Source: Histomonas meleagridis (Eukaryota > Parabasalia > Tritrichomonadida > Dientamoebidae). Taken from it: a stretch of DNA of 64,000 nt. The stretch covers positions 868,001 through 932,000 of the forward strand of contig WSYJ01000001.1 in NCBI GenBank assembly GCA_020186115.1, in the 5' to 3' direction. This document shows positions 28,830-38,612 of the stretch, piece after piece (positions within the stretch are counted from its first letter, which is position 1; each line of letters starts with the position of its first letter). The notes beneath the pieces are model-generated. The model did not search any database, was not told where the DNA came from, and worked only from the letters and a program-made list of their open reading frames with translations. The position numbers and the translations under genes are program-made.

Positions 28830-30149
28830 TTAGCTTTGTAAAGGTTCTTCAAGTAATTCAATCGATGCCAATGCGCTTATTCTCATCTGCTCATTTTCAC
28901 AATTTGTGTACTCCAAAAGGATATCATGAACACCGAAATCTGCGATGACGCCCAAAATTTCATCTTTCATATTACCAATTAAAAAATTAATTGTTTGAAG
29001 GAATGCATTCGAGAATTGAATTGAGCAACAAGAACTCACGAAAGATATCATACCATCAAAAATAGGCAAAAACAAGTTAGAGTTCATCACAGTTTTTTCC
29101 TTATCGAAGAATATTATCCTACAAAAGAAAATATAAAAGTCGTCCATCAATTTGAATGGCATTCCATCGTACTCATTCAAAAATTGAATGTGATAATTTT
29201 TTTCAATGATATAACCGCTGTATTCGGGAAGAAACGAAAAGTTTGCAATGACTCGATACGCATATTGCCTTATGTTTGGGTTTGACGGACATGAAAAGAC
29301 CCAATCAATGACGTAAAGATGGTTCACATAGAAGTAATTATCTTTTAACAAAATTTGATTAATAAAGATAAGCTCAGTTGAAAATGGATCAATTTGGATT
29401 TCTATTAAGTAATGAAGCATTGCTGGAGTTATGATGATTGCAAGCTGATTGGTCGCAAGCGGTATAAATCGATTAAAACATAAAAGAGAAATTTTAAATG
29501 AATTTTCATCTTTGAAAAAAAATGCTGTTTGAAGAAGTTGCATCACTGTGAGCTCGTTGTTGATGATGTGATCAGGAGAACAACTTAAAAGAACATATTT
29601 GAGGACTTTAAGAACATTGTTAACGTGATTTGAAGGTAATTTTGCAAAATTGAGAAAATCATAATCATAGATAAGGGAATCTGCAACAGAGGAATCAAGG
29701 CCAATTAAGGTAGAAATAATCTCAGCGGACGCATTTGACGTTATGTCATTGTGAAGATGAACAATGAAGGGATCAAGATATTTTTCTAAGGGTAACAAAG
29801 GTAAATCACTATCTCTATGTACGATAGCTAGAATACGAATAATTAGTGTGGAATCTTTTTCATTTGAATCCATTAATAGAGATCCTAAAGAATTAATGAA
29901 AGGATATTTTTGTGGATCTAAGCAATTAATGATATGTGGATGGTCTTTAACCATTTCATATATTGAATTTAAAACATGATATTTTGTGGTGGAACTCGAT
30001 AGTTGAGTGAATAAATTTACAATTTTTGAGATTAATGTCATATCTAATTCAGGCGGATTAATTTTTTTTGGTCGCCGAGCCTGTTTTGGTGGTTTAGATA
30101 ATTTATCAATTCTTTTAAGTTCAATATTTTTTTTATAGTTACATTGCAT
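28830..30149 (-). CDS. HEAT/ARM-like helical-repeat protein
   Basis: A 439-residue helical solenoid-type protein with a basic N-terminus ('LSKPPKQARRPKKINPPE') and repeated helices ('LISKIVNLFTQLSSSTTKYH', 'NEQMRISALASIELLEEP'). It belongs with the proteins at 13702-15249 and 50005-51351 in length, composition and fold pattern. No enzymatic motif is present. ATG at 30147-30149. A role as an adaptor is inference. Confidence 0.72.
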   Translation of the reverse strand: MQCNYKKNIELKRIDKLSKPPKQARRPKKINPPELDMTLISKIVNLFTQLSSSTTKYHVLNSIYEMVKDHPHIINCLDPQKYPFINSLGSLLMDSNEKDSTLIIRILAIVHRDSDLPLLPLEKYLDPFIVHLHNDITSNASAEIISTLIGLDSSVADSLIYDYDFLNFAKLPSNHVNNVLKVLKYVLLSCSPDHIINNELTVMQLLQTAFFFKDENSFKISLLCFNRFIPLATNQLAIIITPAMLHYLIEIQIDPFSTELIFINQILLKDNYFYVNHLYVIDWVFSCPSNPNIRQYAYRVIANFSFLPEYSGYIIEKNYHIQFLNEYDGMPFKLMDDFYIFFCRIIFFDKEKTVMNSNLFLPIFDGMISFVSSCCSIQFSNAFLQTINFLIGNMKDEILGVIADFGVHDILLEYTNCENEQMRISALASIELLEEPLQS

Positions 30150-30479
30150 AAGCTGGCTGTAATATTTTTACTCAATTTTTTTTGACATAAATCATCCAGC
30201 CAGGCATATTGAAAAAGCCATGACGAAACTCAATACACATGTCAGTTCAACTTAAGGGGCCCCAAAATCCATCCATTCAATCTCATGAGATATTGCACAA
30301 AACTTCAATAAACATTGTTTGTTTTTAGTGCTCCTATTTTTACTACTTTACGTCGCCAATAAAGGATGACATATTATATTCATCATTATGATTTCAAAAG
30401 TTTTTGAAAAACAAAAAACGCAATACTAAAAATGATTTACCTTTAGAACATACTATATTTTAATATTTATTTATCTTAG
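30150..30479. other. Spacer between minus-strand genes
   Basis: Upstream region of the HEAT-like gene and downstream region of the BspA-like gene. A GGGGCCCC palindrome lies at about 30257-30264. No coding sequence. Confidence 0.45.
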
Positions 30480-32330
30480 TTACATTTGCACAATGAATTT
30501 ATCTTCTTTGAAGTCATCTGCAAATGGATCTTCTTCAATATTTGAGATAGATATTCCTGTGGTGAATGTGTTTGTACTTTGGTTATTATCATTTTGTTGT
30601 TCTGATATTTCATTTTCTGCAATTTCTTCTTTTTTATTTTTAATTCGTAGCAATAATATAATTAGTATTGAAATTATAATAATAATAATAATAATAACAA
30701 CAATAATAACGCAAACGATTATTATGATAATTGTCGTTTTGTTGTCATTTGTTTGAAATTCATTACTATATATAAATGTAAAGAAGTTCGAATAATAATT
30801 ATAATATGTAGAATAAATAATAACTGTGTAATCATAATATATAAATTCCGTTTCAATGTAAATATACGACGAATTAATCGCAATTAGTGAAAGTGATTTT
30901 GTTTGTATTTCATAATAAGTAAATGATTGCGTAAATGATAATGTGACTGTTAATAGATATGAAAAAGATTTCGTTAAATCATTTTGAAATGATTCAGTAA
31001 ATGTATTTGACTGTGAATATGTATTATTACTACTGAATGAATACGGCGCTGAAAATGTATTTGAATTAGAATATGCATTACTTCGACTGAATGTATTTGA
31101 CTGCGAATATGTATTACTAAATGTATGTGATGCTGAAAATGAATGTGTTGGAATTGGATTGCAGGTCCCTTCTGCGTTTTCTTTGGTAACACCTAAATGT
31201 CCAAATTTACTTCCTTTATATGTTGGATATGTGATAACACTTGTTGAAACATTATAAAATGCACCTTCACCAATTTCTGGTTCTGTTTCACCATAATAAT
31301 AAATGCATTCAAGTTGATAACAATTACCAAATGCTGAACCTCCAATTTCTCTGATTCCATATCCAAGTATTAATAATGTTAAATTAGAACAGAATGAAAA
31401 TGCTCCACCGCCAATCGTTGTAACATTTCCTCCAAATATAATCGTTTCTAAATTAGAACATGACGAAAAAACATAAATTCCAATATCTGATATAGAATTA
31501 CCAAAATTTACTGAAACAACTGATGGCCATTCTGAAAATGCACCACTTGGAATTGAATAAATTCCTTCACTAATATATATAAATTTCGTGATGTCTTTAT
31601 ATTGGTCTATATCATCAAAATCATTTAAATTTGTTATTATTAACGTTAAATTATTACCAGAAAATATTTGATAAGAATTTATGAAAAATACAACAAAAAT
31701 CAAAACATTTTTATGTTTTTTCCTTTCGTTTGTTTTCAATTCGTAGTTGGTCAAAGAAAATTTCTGTGGAAAAAGTGGTTTTTTCTGAAAAAAATTGACA
31801 TAAACCACCACAATCATCATTGAAAATATAGCGGTTAAACGAACATAAGCATTGAATTTAAATGGTCGGACTTGTTTATCGTTTGGCATCAATGCAAAAC
31901 AAAGAAACTCATACTGGATTAAAGATATATTCCCATAATGCATCTTTAAAGCTTGTGTTGATATATTGTTTTCAATAATCATAATGGTTGTAAAGAATTT
32001 ATTTTGTGAAATTGTAAAATATGATGGTAGGAATTTTATTTTGTCATAAAAGAATTGAAGTATTTCTGATGTACACTTACTGTCAGTCAAGAAATTTAAA
32101 AATATGCTTGTTTTAAAGAAAGCAGAATTATTATTAAATATATCAAAATTTGCATACGTAATTCCAAAGATTGGGACTTCTACATTGTGTGTATAAGAGT
32201 GCCCTTCTTTGCTTAAGTTCTTTTTCATATTTGATATTTTTGTGGTTGTAAAAAATGGTATACCTGGTATTATGTCGGTTGTAAAATGCTTTGTTAAGGC
32301 CGAAATGAACAACAAATGAAGAATTTTCAT
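30480..32330 (-). CDS. BspA-like LRR surface protein with an unrelated N-terminal extension
   Basis: A 616-residue type I membrane protein. A signal-peptide-like start ('MKILHLLFISALTKHF') is followed by about 170 residues with no LRR character and a membrane helix ('LTAIFSMMIVVVYV'). Next come a second signal-like segment ('KNVLIFVVFFINSY'), BspA-type LRRs ('VTTIGGGAFSFC', 'IREIGGSAFGNC'), a long Ser/Thr stalk of repeated 'SNTF' units, and a near-homopolymeric isoleucine membrane helix encoded by an ATT repeat. The tail has 'NIEEDPFADDFKED'. The LRR part is nearly identical in DNA to that of the gene at 33208-34833, whereas the N-terminal parts differ completely, so this gene looks chimeric. 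Normal BspA-like proteins start near the second signal segment, but no Met precedes it here. Confidence 0.8.
   Translation of the reverse strand: MKILHLLFISALTKHFTTDIIPGIPFFTTTKISNMKKNLSKEGHSYTHNVEVPIFGITYANFDIFNNNSAFFKTSIFLNFLTDSKCTSEILQFFYDKIKFLPSYFTISQNKFFTTIMIIENNISTQALKMHYGNISLIQYEFLCFALMPNDKQVRPFKFNAYVRLTAIFSMMIVVVYVNFFQKKPLFPQKFSLTNYELKTNERKKHKNVLIFVVFFINSYQIFSGNNLTLIITNLNDFDDIDQYKDITKFIYISEGIYSIPSGAFSEWPSVVSVNFGNSISDIGIYVFSSCSNLETIIFGGNVTTIGGGAFSFCSNLTLLILGYGIREIGGSAFGNCYQLECIYYYGETEPEIGEGAFYNVSTSVITYPTYKGSKFGHLGVTKENAEGTCNPIPTHSFSASHTFSNTYSQSNTFSRSNAYSNSNTFSAPYSFSSNNTYSQSNTFTESFQNDLTKSFSYLLTVTLSFTQSFTYYEIQTKSLSLIAINSSYIYIETEFIYYDYTVIIYSTYYNYYSNFFTFIYSNEFQTNDNKTTIIIIIVCVIIVVIIIIIIIISILIILLLRIKNKKEEIAENEISEQQNDNNQSTNTFTTGISISNIEEDPFADDFKEDKFIVQM
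30665..30710. repeat. AAT trinucleotide repeat encoding the membrane helix
   Basis: An (AAT)n/(ATT)n-type tract inside the BspA-like gene; on the coding strand it gives runs of isoleucine that form the transmembrane segment. Confidence 0.7.
31089..31739 (-). repeat. Near-identical duplicated LRR segment, copy 1
   Basis: Matches 33685-34335 base for base with no indels across about 650 bp; I see no difference over the central 530 bp and a handful near the 5' end of the genes. Identity stops abruptly at both ends. Confidence 0.9.
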
Positions 32331-33207
32331 GCTTCAAGATCTAATATAGCTTGAAGGCCTTTGCCAAATACACATCGGCCAATACAAAAGTTAAAAATCA
32401 TACGGTTAACATGAAAAAAATTTGTTTCTTTTTTGAAGTTTTTCAATTTAACCTTAAATTTGTTTTTTTCAATATTTAAAGACGCCACAATAGATAATAC
32501 ATTAAAATGCTTGCAAAAGCACTTTTAAATAATATAATGAATGAATGTGTTAGAGCGGAGTTTGCTGATTAAAATGATATATATTTGTTGTTGTTGAGCA
32601 CTTTTTATAGTATTGAATTTCATGATTTTTGAGAGATATGTGTTTTATCCTAATTATGTAACTTTATTTTGTGCGATACAAGTTATGTGAATAAACTAAA
32701 CACATCCTAAAATAGAAAAGAGATATTTTGTATAATTAAGTGATATAATGTAAGAAAAACATATCATTGTATGTTAATAAATTGTAAATAAAGTTATATC
32801 ACAAACTTCATATCTTATTGCTTCTATATTAATGGCGATTGTTAATCGATTGATTGTAATTATCTTTATATATAATGTTTTGCAATATGAATGCTTTTCA
32901 TTTAAATAATTTAGTTTTCCATTAATGTTTTGTACAGTAACTTAATGATTCATATCATTTACATTTAACATCTAATACTTTACGAAAAATTTCTATTGTA
33001 AACTATAAATCATTTGTAAATAAATAATATCTGATTCTATTTGATCTTTAGAAAGTTTCATCAAAACAATATTCAACATTTACGATGTTTTCATTGTTAA
33101 TTATAGCAAAGTGAAAATCGATTAATATTTCTCATTGCGAATCACTTCATAATATTTATTTAAATTAAAATATATCAATTAAAAATATATTTTTATTTTA
33201 CATTAAA
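32331..33207. other. AT-rich intergenic region between the two BspA-like genes
   Basis: About 880 bp without a gene. An ACGGTT-containing word at 32402-32407 lies about 70 bp upstream of the first BspA-like ATG. The rest is AT-rich and featureless. Confidence 0.5.
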
Positions 33208-34833
33208 TCATAGCCAATTGTCTTCATCTTCTTTAACAATATCTTCAACTAAAGTATTGACATCTTCAATTTGGTTTAAACTTGATGTAGTCGAATCCTT
33301 AAATTGTAATGTCGATGTCGATTTTCCTTTTTTATTATTACTTTTGATTAAGAATATAACAATTCCAACAATTATTAATACTGATGCAATTGATCCGCAA
33401 ACAATTCCAATCAATGCATTAGTTGTAAGTCCATTTGTGTGTAAAATGTTGGTGTGAAGCATTGTAATGAAATTTGAATAATAATTAAAATGTGTTGAAT
33501 ACATAATAACTGTGTAATCATAATAAAGAAATTCTGTTTCGACATAAGAAAATGTTGAATTAAATATGGATAATGAAAGTGATCTTGTTTGCGTTTCATA
33601 ATAAGTAAATGAATAAGCAATTGTGAGCGTAAGTGTTAATGTATATGAAAATGATAATGTTAAATCGCTTTGAAACGATTCTGTGAATGTATTTGACTGC
33701 GAATATGTATTACTAAATGTATGTGATGCTGAAAATGAATGTGTTGGAATTGGATTGCAGGTCCCTTCTGCGTTTTCTTTGGTAACACCTAAATGTCCAA
33801 ATTTACTTCCTTTATATGTTGGATATGTGATAACACTTGTTGAAACATTATAAAATGCACCTTCACCAATTTCTGGTTCTGTTTCACCATAATAATAAAT
33901 GCATTCAAGTTGATAACAATTACCAAATGCTGAACCTCCAATTTCTCTGATTCCATATCCAAGTATTAATAATGTTAAATTAGAACAGAATGAAAATGCT
34001 CCACCGCCAATCGTTGTAACATTTCCTCCAAATATAATCGTTTCTAAATTAGAACATGACGAAAAAACATAAATTCCAATATCTGATATAGAATTACCAA
34101 AATTTACTGAAACAACTGATGGCCATTCTGAAAATGCACCACTTGGAATTGAATAAATTCCTTCACTAATATATATAAATTTCGTGATGTCTTTATATTG
34201 GTCTATATCATCAAAATCATTTAAATTTGTTATTATTAATGTTAGATTATCACCACAAAATAATTGATAAGAATTTATGAAAAATATAACAAAAATCAAA
34301 ACATTTTTATGTTTTTTCCTTTCGTTTGTTTTCAGTTTGTTCATTAAAAATTTAATTTCGAAAAATAATAAAAATACCAAAAGAAAAAAGTTATTCATTA
34401 GAAATTGAATAGTTTCAATGGATTTGAACATTTTCTTTATGAAAATATTATTCATTAAAAATGTTAAGTGTTCTTTTAATGTAAAATGATTAAGTACTAA
34501 TGAAAAGAATTTGAAATAATATTTAACATATGAAATTGGTAATTCTAATAAAGGGAATTGCCAATGATATTTATATGCACTGATATTAAATGGATAGGAT
34601 TCATTATCTTTGAGAATAATAAAATTTGTTACTTTAATGGATACATTCGCTTTTTCATGGGATGAGGATGTAAGGTATGTATCCTCTTTGGATTTTGAAG
34701 TAAGGCAAGTGTAGTGTTTGAAAGTTCGAGAAATATATAATTGAACGCCAAAAATCTTAAAACCTGAATTTTGTGGAGAGATTTGTAACGAACAAAAGAA
34801 ATGCATGGGGAAAGCCAAGAAGAAATAACACAT
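33208..34833 (-). CDS. BspA-like LRR surface protein with a different N-terminal extension
   Basis: A 541-residue type I membrane protein. It starts with a leader ('MCYFFLAFPMHFFCSLQ') and about 150 residues unlike the paralogue at 30480-32330, including a hydrophobic segment ('FLLVFLLFFEIKFL'). The BspA part then begins 'MNKLKTNERKKHKNVLIFV', a good stand-alone signal peptide, so translation from this internal Met (near 34345) is a real alternative start. LRRs, a Ser/Thr stalk and a membrane helix ('ALIGIVCGSIASVLIIVGIV') follow. The cytoplasmic tail ends 'EDIVKEDEDNWL' and lacks the DPF motif of the other copy. Confidence 0.8.
   Translation of the reverse strand: MCYFFLAFPMHFFCSLQISPQNSGFKIFGVQLYISRTFKHYTCLTSKSKEDTYLTSSSHEKANVSIKVTNFIILKDNESYPFNISAYKYHWQFPLLELPISYVKYYFKFFSLVLNHFTLKEHLTFLMNNIFIKKMFKSIETIQFLMNNFFLLVFLLFFEIKFLMNKLKTNERKKHKNVLIFVIFFINSYQLFCGDNLTLIITNLNDFDDIDQYKDITKFIYISEGIYSIPSGAFSEWPSVVSVNFGNSISDIGIYVFSSCSNLETIIFGGNVTTIGGGAFSFCSNLTLLILGYGIREIGGSAFGNCYQLECIYYYGETEPEIGEGAFYNVSTSVITYPTYKGSKFGHLGVTKENAEGTCNPIPTHSFSASHTFSNTYSQSNTFTESFQSDLTLSFSYTLTLTLTIAYSFTYYETQTRSLSLSIFNSTFSYVETEFLYYDYTVIMYSTHFNYYSNFITMLHTNILHTNGLTTNALIGIVCGSIASVLIIVGIVIFLIKSNNKKGKSTSTLQFKDSTTSSLNQIEDVNTLVEDIVKEDEDNWL
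33685..34335 (-). repeat. Near-identical duplicated LRR segment, copy 2
   Basis: Partner of 31089-31739 at a constant offset of 2596 bp. Confidence 0.9.
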
Positions 34834-35669
34834 TCGTGAGAAAACTTGAGAAACTTATTGATAAATCGATCAAAAACGATACAGAGATCTTCAACCGCTT
34901 CGCCTTTTAGTTATTTCATTCGTTAAACTTTTGCTGATACATGTTTTATAGGTTTTGCAATCGGAAGTTGTTCACAATACTAAAACGCAATGTTTCTTAG
35001 AAGAAACGTGTGGTGGTTTCTTATAAAAAGTGACAGAATGTTCCATAATTAAATTGTATAAAATTTCTGTTATAAATAAAAGAAATAAGAAGACATCGTT
35101 CGCAACCAAGAAATTAAAAACGTACAAAAAGTTTATTTCAACATTTTAACAGATCTATCACCATTTCTATTAACAGATAAATCACACTGAATTTTGAATG
35201 CAGTATTCTCCAAACAACGGTTTGATTTTAAACCTGTTGAAAAATTGATCGTTCGAAACCATAGCACTTTTAAAAAATATGGCATTTCTTATTTTCTCTG
35301 AATTATTTCGTCAATGTTTGGAATCACCGAAATTGAGAGTACTACCATCGAAAAACCAAAAACATGATCGTAAGGTTAATGAAAAATTGAACAACGAACT
35401 GAAAAAATATTTTGTAAAGTAAAGAAAATTGACTGAATTTGGTTTTGTTCACCAAAAAAACCGATGAAGAAAATACAGTTTAAACGTACACCCTACGGTC
35501 AACTTCAAGAAATTCCAGTGAAAATACAAAAGAAAATTGTGTCAGCATAAGAATCTGCATAGAAAACAAAAAAGAATTAAATAACAATTTATTAACTAAG
35601 AAACAATTCATAACGGCTTAAAAAAACTTCTTTTGATGAACAAAAGAAAATACAAGACACCGAAAGTGA
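34834..35669. other. Intergenic region with two tiny open frames
   Basis: Promoter region of the BspA-like gene and downstream flank of the ubiquitin-like gene. Besides the small frames at 35279-35422 and 35464-35550 nothing is evident. Confidence 0.4.
35279..35422 (+). CDS. Small open frame, doubtful
   Basis: A 47-residue frame from ATG to TAA that is basic and not low-complexity ('SELFRQCLESPKLRVLPSK'). A second small frame follows at about 35464 ('MKKIQFKRTPYGQLQEI'). They could be a tiny gene, or fragments of a decayed one. No family is recognised. Confidence 0.2.
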   Translation: MAFLIFSELFRQCLESPKLRVLPSKNQKHDRKVNEKLNNELKKYFVK

Positions 35670-36308
35670 CTATGGGTGTTTTTGGTTTTGTTGTGTCTTC
35701 GGTTCAAAAAAATGAAGATTAATTGGTGTGGTTGATGGACTTAAAAGAGGGTGTGAAATATTGGTTTCTGGGGTGCTTGATTCAGTGTCACTGGTTTTGG
35801 GCTTGTTTTTGCATTGAAAAAATTGTTTGAGGTATTTTCTATGGCATTTAATTGTTCCTTCCACCTTTCTAAAAAATCTGTCTTTTATCATCGTTGCCTC
35901 TTTGGCAAGACGTGGGTCTATAAATATTTTAAAGCTTCTTTCGAATTCATCTTCGTCAAAATCGTTTCCATGAATTCTTTTGAATGCTTTGAGGTACTTT
36001 GCTTTGTCAACATTTTTAAAAATAGGAAAACATTCCTTTGGCTTCATGTCAATTGGTGATGGTTCTTTTTCAGAAGGAAATGGAACAATTAACAAATGTG
36101 ATCCATCCAAAATGCCATAAAAAGCGAATGTGAAAGCTGGTAGGACTGCTGCAGAATTATATATAATCTTGCAAGGAAAAGGAATTTTATTTTCGATTAC
36201 TTTTATTGGATCAAGAGACATTACATTTACAATAGCTTCTTTGTTGTCATAGTGAAGGTGTAATTTGATTTCTTTGTTTTCATTTTGAAATAGAGCGTGA
36301 TTGCTCAT
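35670..36308 (-). CDS. Ubiquitin-like-fold hypothetical protein
   Basis: A 212-residue protein. The first 75 residues show a ubiquitin-like pattern: a beta-hairpin ('EIKLHLHYDNKEAIVNV'), a 'DPIKVIENKIPFPCKIIYNS' helix region, and 'FAFYGILDGSHLLIVPF', which resembles the 'L.dg..L..g..L.v' end of the fold. A charged central region and a Ser/Thr/Pro-rich tail ('SDTESSTPETNISHP') follow. No diglycine end is present, so it is not a conjugated modifier. The start is ATG 36306-36308, with Inr-like TCATTT 3-8 bp upstream; the frame itself opens at TTG 36332. The fold call is tentative. Confidence 0.6.
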   Translation of the reverse strand: MSNHALFQNENKEIKLHLHYDNKEAIVNVMSLDPIKVIENKIPFPCKIIYNSAAVLPAFTFAFYGILDGSHLLIVPFPSEKEPSPIDMKPKECFPIFKNVDKAKYLKAFKRIHGNDFDEDEFERSFKIFIDPRLAKEATMIKDRFFRKVEGTIKCHRKYLKQFFQCKNKPKTSDTESSTPETNISHPLLSPSTTPINLHFFEPKTQQNQKHP

Positions 36309-36902
36309 GAAATGAAACTTTTGGCGTTTCAATTGGAAACGATTGTACGATCAGTTTTGATTTCTTTATGGAAAGATCGTTTTTCAATTTTGAGTGACTC
36401 TTCAAATTTCTGGGTGATGCTGCACAATTTTATTATCGTTTTTTGAGATGTGCGTTCAAAATTCTTTGTAATACACAAATTTAGTTTTTTTCGAATTTTA
36501 TCCCGAACGTGATTGATCGCACCAGGAAGAAGGGCAGTGCCAATGCGTATTCATGTTAACATATATGCTTGAGCAATAATGACTCAAAGGCAACTTGTTA
36601 AGCCTTGTTAAATCACATTACATTTTAAAAAAATCAAATATTATCCCAAACAAGATATTTCTGTCAACCATTTTGATGGTGCTTCTTGATTGAAATCTTT
36701 TACTTTAAAGAAAAAAAAATTGATTTTGAAAAAGATGTACATTTTATTATTTTCATAATTTGACTTAGGTTTATCTAAACCAGAAGCAAAGTACTTTCCT
36801 TTCCTAATTGTAAATGAATAAATAAATAACATTAATGTTTGTAATTTTGAAGTTCAACACCGAATTTTAAACCGTTTCCTTTTAAAAAAAGTGACAGGCA
36901 GT
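36309..36902. other. Divergent intergenic region
   Basis: Between the ubiquitin-like gene and the coiled-coil gene. The minus-strand frame 36641-36832 is AT-rich coding noise or a relic ('ASGLDKPKSNYENNKMYIFF') and is not called. The M3/M5 pair near the right end is listed separately. Confidence 0.4.
36871..36882 (+). promoter_or_regulatory. Adjacent M3 and M5 core promoter elements
   Basis: AAACCGTTTCCTTT holds an inverted M3 (AACGGTTT, a full match to the T. vaginalis consensus) directly followed by M5 (CCTTT, 36878-36882). The ATG at 36903 is 20 bp further on. In T. vaginalis M5 replaces the Inr as initiator and M3 regulates it. Confidence 0.6.
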
Positions 36903-37634
36903 ATGGGAGAAGAAGAGAACAAATTCGAAATTGAGTTTACAAGGCACGTTCTTTCATTATTTGGGACCTTGTACGATCAAATGGCATGTCCATATCTTGG
37001 TCCTATTAAAGAATACAATGATATTGTTGATGATTCAGATGACATTCCATCATTTGATTCTCATATCTGCGATCTACGCCTTCGTCAAATCTATTCTCAA
37101 CTTGATCCTGAAGCCACTCGTGATCAATATTTCCAAAACCTAGAAGAGAAAGTTGAAATGCTTGAAGAAAAATCCCATGAGAAAGATCTCGGTGAAATTG
37201 TAATTGGCGAGAAACTCGCACCACGCACATCTAGTGGCAAAGTACTCGACAAGGAGATCACTCAACGCCGTAAAGAGACCGAAGAAAAAAGTCGCAAAGC
37301 TCAATTCATGCGGAAGACCATCGACAGAGAAAACAGAAGAATGCAACAGAGACAAGAGGTTTCAGCTGACCATAGGTATCTTAAAGACCTTAACAAACAA
37401 GCGCGCAAGAATCATGAAGAAGAGGTCAGCATCAATCGCGCATTTGTTCAGGCGAAACGCGAAGAAGCGCATATGAAGAAACAGTACGTGCAAAAGCGTC
37501 GGCAAGAAGAACTTCGCCGACAGGAAAAGGCAGAAAAGATGATGAAGGAAGTCCTATCGCGAAACCAAAGAACAAAAAGAAATGAAGAAGACCTAAGAGC
37601 AAGAAAGCAAAAAGATGTTCGACGTAAATCTTAG
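36903..37634 (+). CDS. Coiled-coil protein, hypothetical
   Basis: A 243-residue protein. The N-terminal third is mixed ('FEIEFTRHVLSLFGTLYDQM'), and from about residue 90 it is highly charged and helical, with long Glu/Lys/Arg/Gln coiled-coil stretches ('RRQEELRRQEKAEKMMKEVL') to the end. This is the profile of a cytoskeletal or axonemal component, but I cannot name a family. The frame opens at GTG 36891; ATG 36903 is used, supported by the M3/M5 pair 20-32 bp upstream. Confidence 0.7.
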   Translation: MGEEENKFEIEFTRHVLSLFGTLYDQMACPYLGPIKEYNDIVDDSDDIPSFDSHICDLRLRQIYSQLDPEATRDQYFQNLEEKVEMLEEKSHEKDLGEIVIGEKLAPRTSSGKVLDKEITQRRKETEEKSRKAQFMRKTIDRENRRMQQRQEVSADHRYLKDLNKQARKNHEEEVSINRAFVQAKREEAHMKKQYVQKRRQEELRRQEKAEKMMKEVLSRNQRTKRNEEDLRARKQKDVRRKS

Positions 37635-38612
37635 CTCTAAAGAAAAATTATGAATTTTTTTTTTATTGTTTTAAAGATCACAGGAGTAATGGATTTCAAT
37701 AACATTTATTGTGTTTTTGTTGGAAATCATTAAATATGAAATTTCTTTAAGTTAATAATGAAGAAGATTGTAGTTAGAATTTTAAAATTTATCTTTGACT
37801 TTTATATTCTTACGTTTACATTATGAAGGAAAATGAAACAATCATGTTTATTAAATTTGTTGGATTTTTTCAATATTGATTAAGCTGAAAATTGTGATTA
37901 CTAGTATATAAAAGTTATTTTTGAAAAATAAATTTTTTTTAGGATTATTCATATAACAAATATTCATTATTTTGATTCATTTGGAGTTTGTAAAATACAG
38001 TTATTTGATTAAAAAAGGTTCTTACTGATAATTTAAAGGATAAAACAAAACAAGAGATGGAAAAACTAAAGAAATTAAGGAAATAGTTTTTTCAAACTTA
38101 GAAAGTATTTTAAAAATGTAATTATGTTTGCAAACAGAAACATCTGAACAAATATTAAAATAAAAAATCTCAAAAATAATTACATGGCGTTGACTGAACC
38201 CAAAACCAAATAGAATAGCCATTAACGTAAAATGACAAATGGAAAACATGTTTTCTTTCATTATCCCAAAATAGGAAGACACTGCATTCGAATAACCAGT
38301 TCATAGACTTACTGATTCATTTTCGTTTTGAGTTGCACAAGCAGATCACTTTTAAAATATGAATATGAATTTTTGAAAAAAATGGATTTTATTAAAATTT
38401 GACACTATGTGATTTTTCACACGAAATGGTGAAGGCCACCCTCAAATATCAAGTGTTTCTATGAAGTAAGAACACATTCTCACCTTATTTTTTAAAGACT
38501 GTCCATCGGCTTCAATTGAAATTTCTTTTCATCTAGACGGTTTATACTCAGAAAATTCAGAAATGAACGTTCATTTCACGTTTAACAAAGGTTAAAGAAG
38601 CTTCTTGGCAAA
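37635..38612. other. AT-rich intergenic region
   Basis: Nearly 1 kb without a supported gene; the minus-strand frame 38022-38282 is Phe/Ile-rich noise. GACGGTTT at 38536-38543, an exact M3 match, lies about 70 bp before the next ATG. Confidence 0.5.
38536..38543 (+). promoter_or_regulatory. M3 element GACGGTTT
   Basis: Full match to the T. vaginalis M3 consensus, 70-77 bp upstream of the ATG at 38613. Confidence 0.45.

Noticed and set aside
36641..36832. Minus-strand 63-residue frame
   Set aside because: Low-complexity Phe/Lys/Asn-rich translation; possibly a relic but unsupported.
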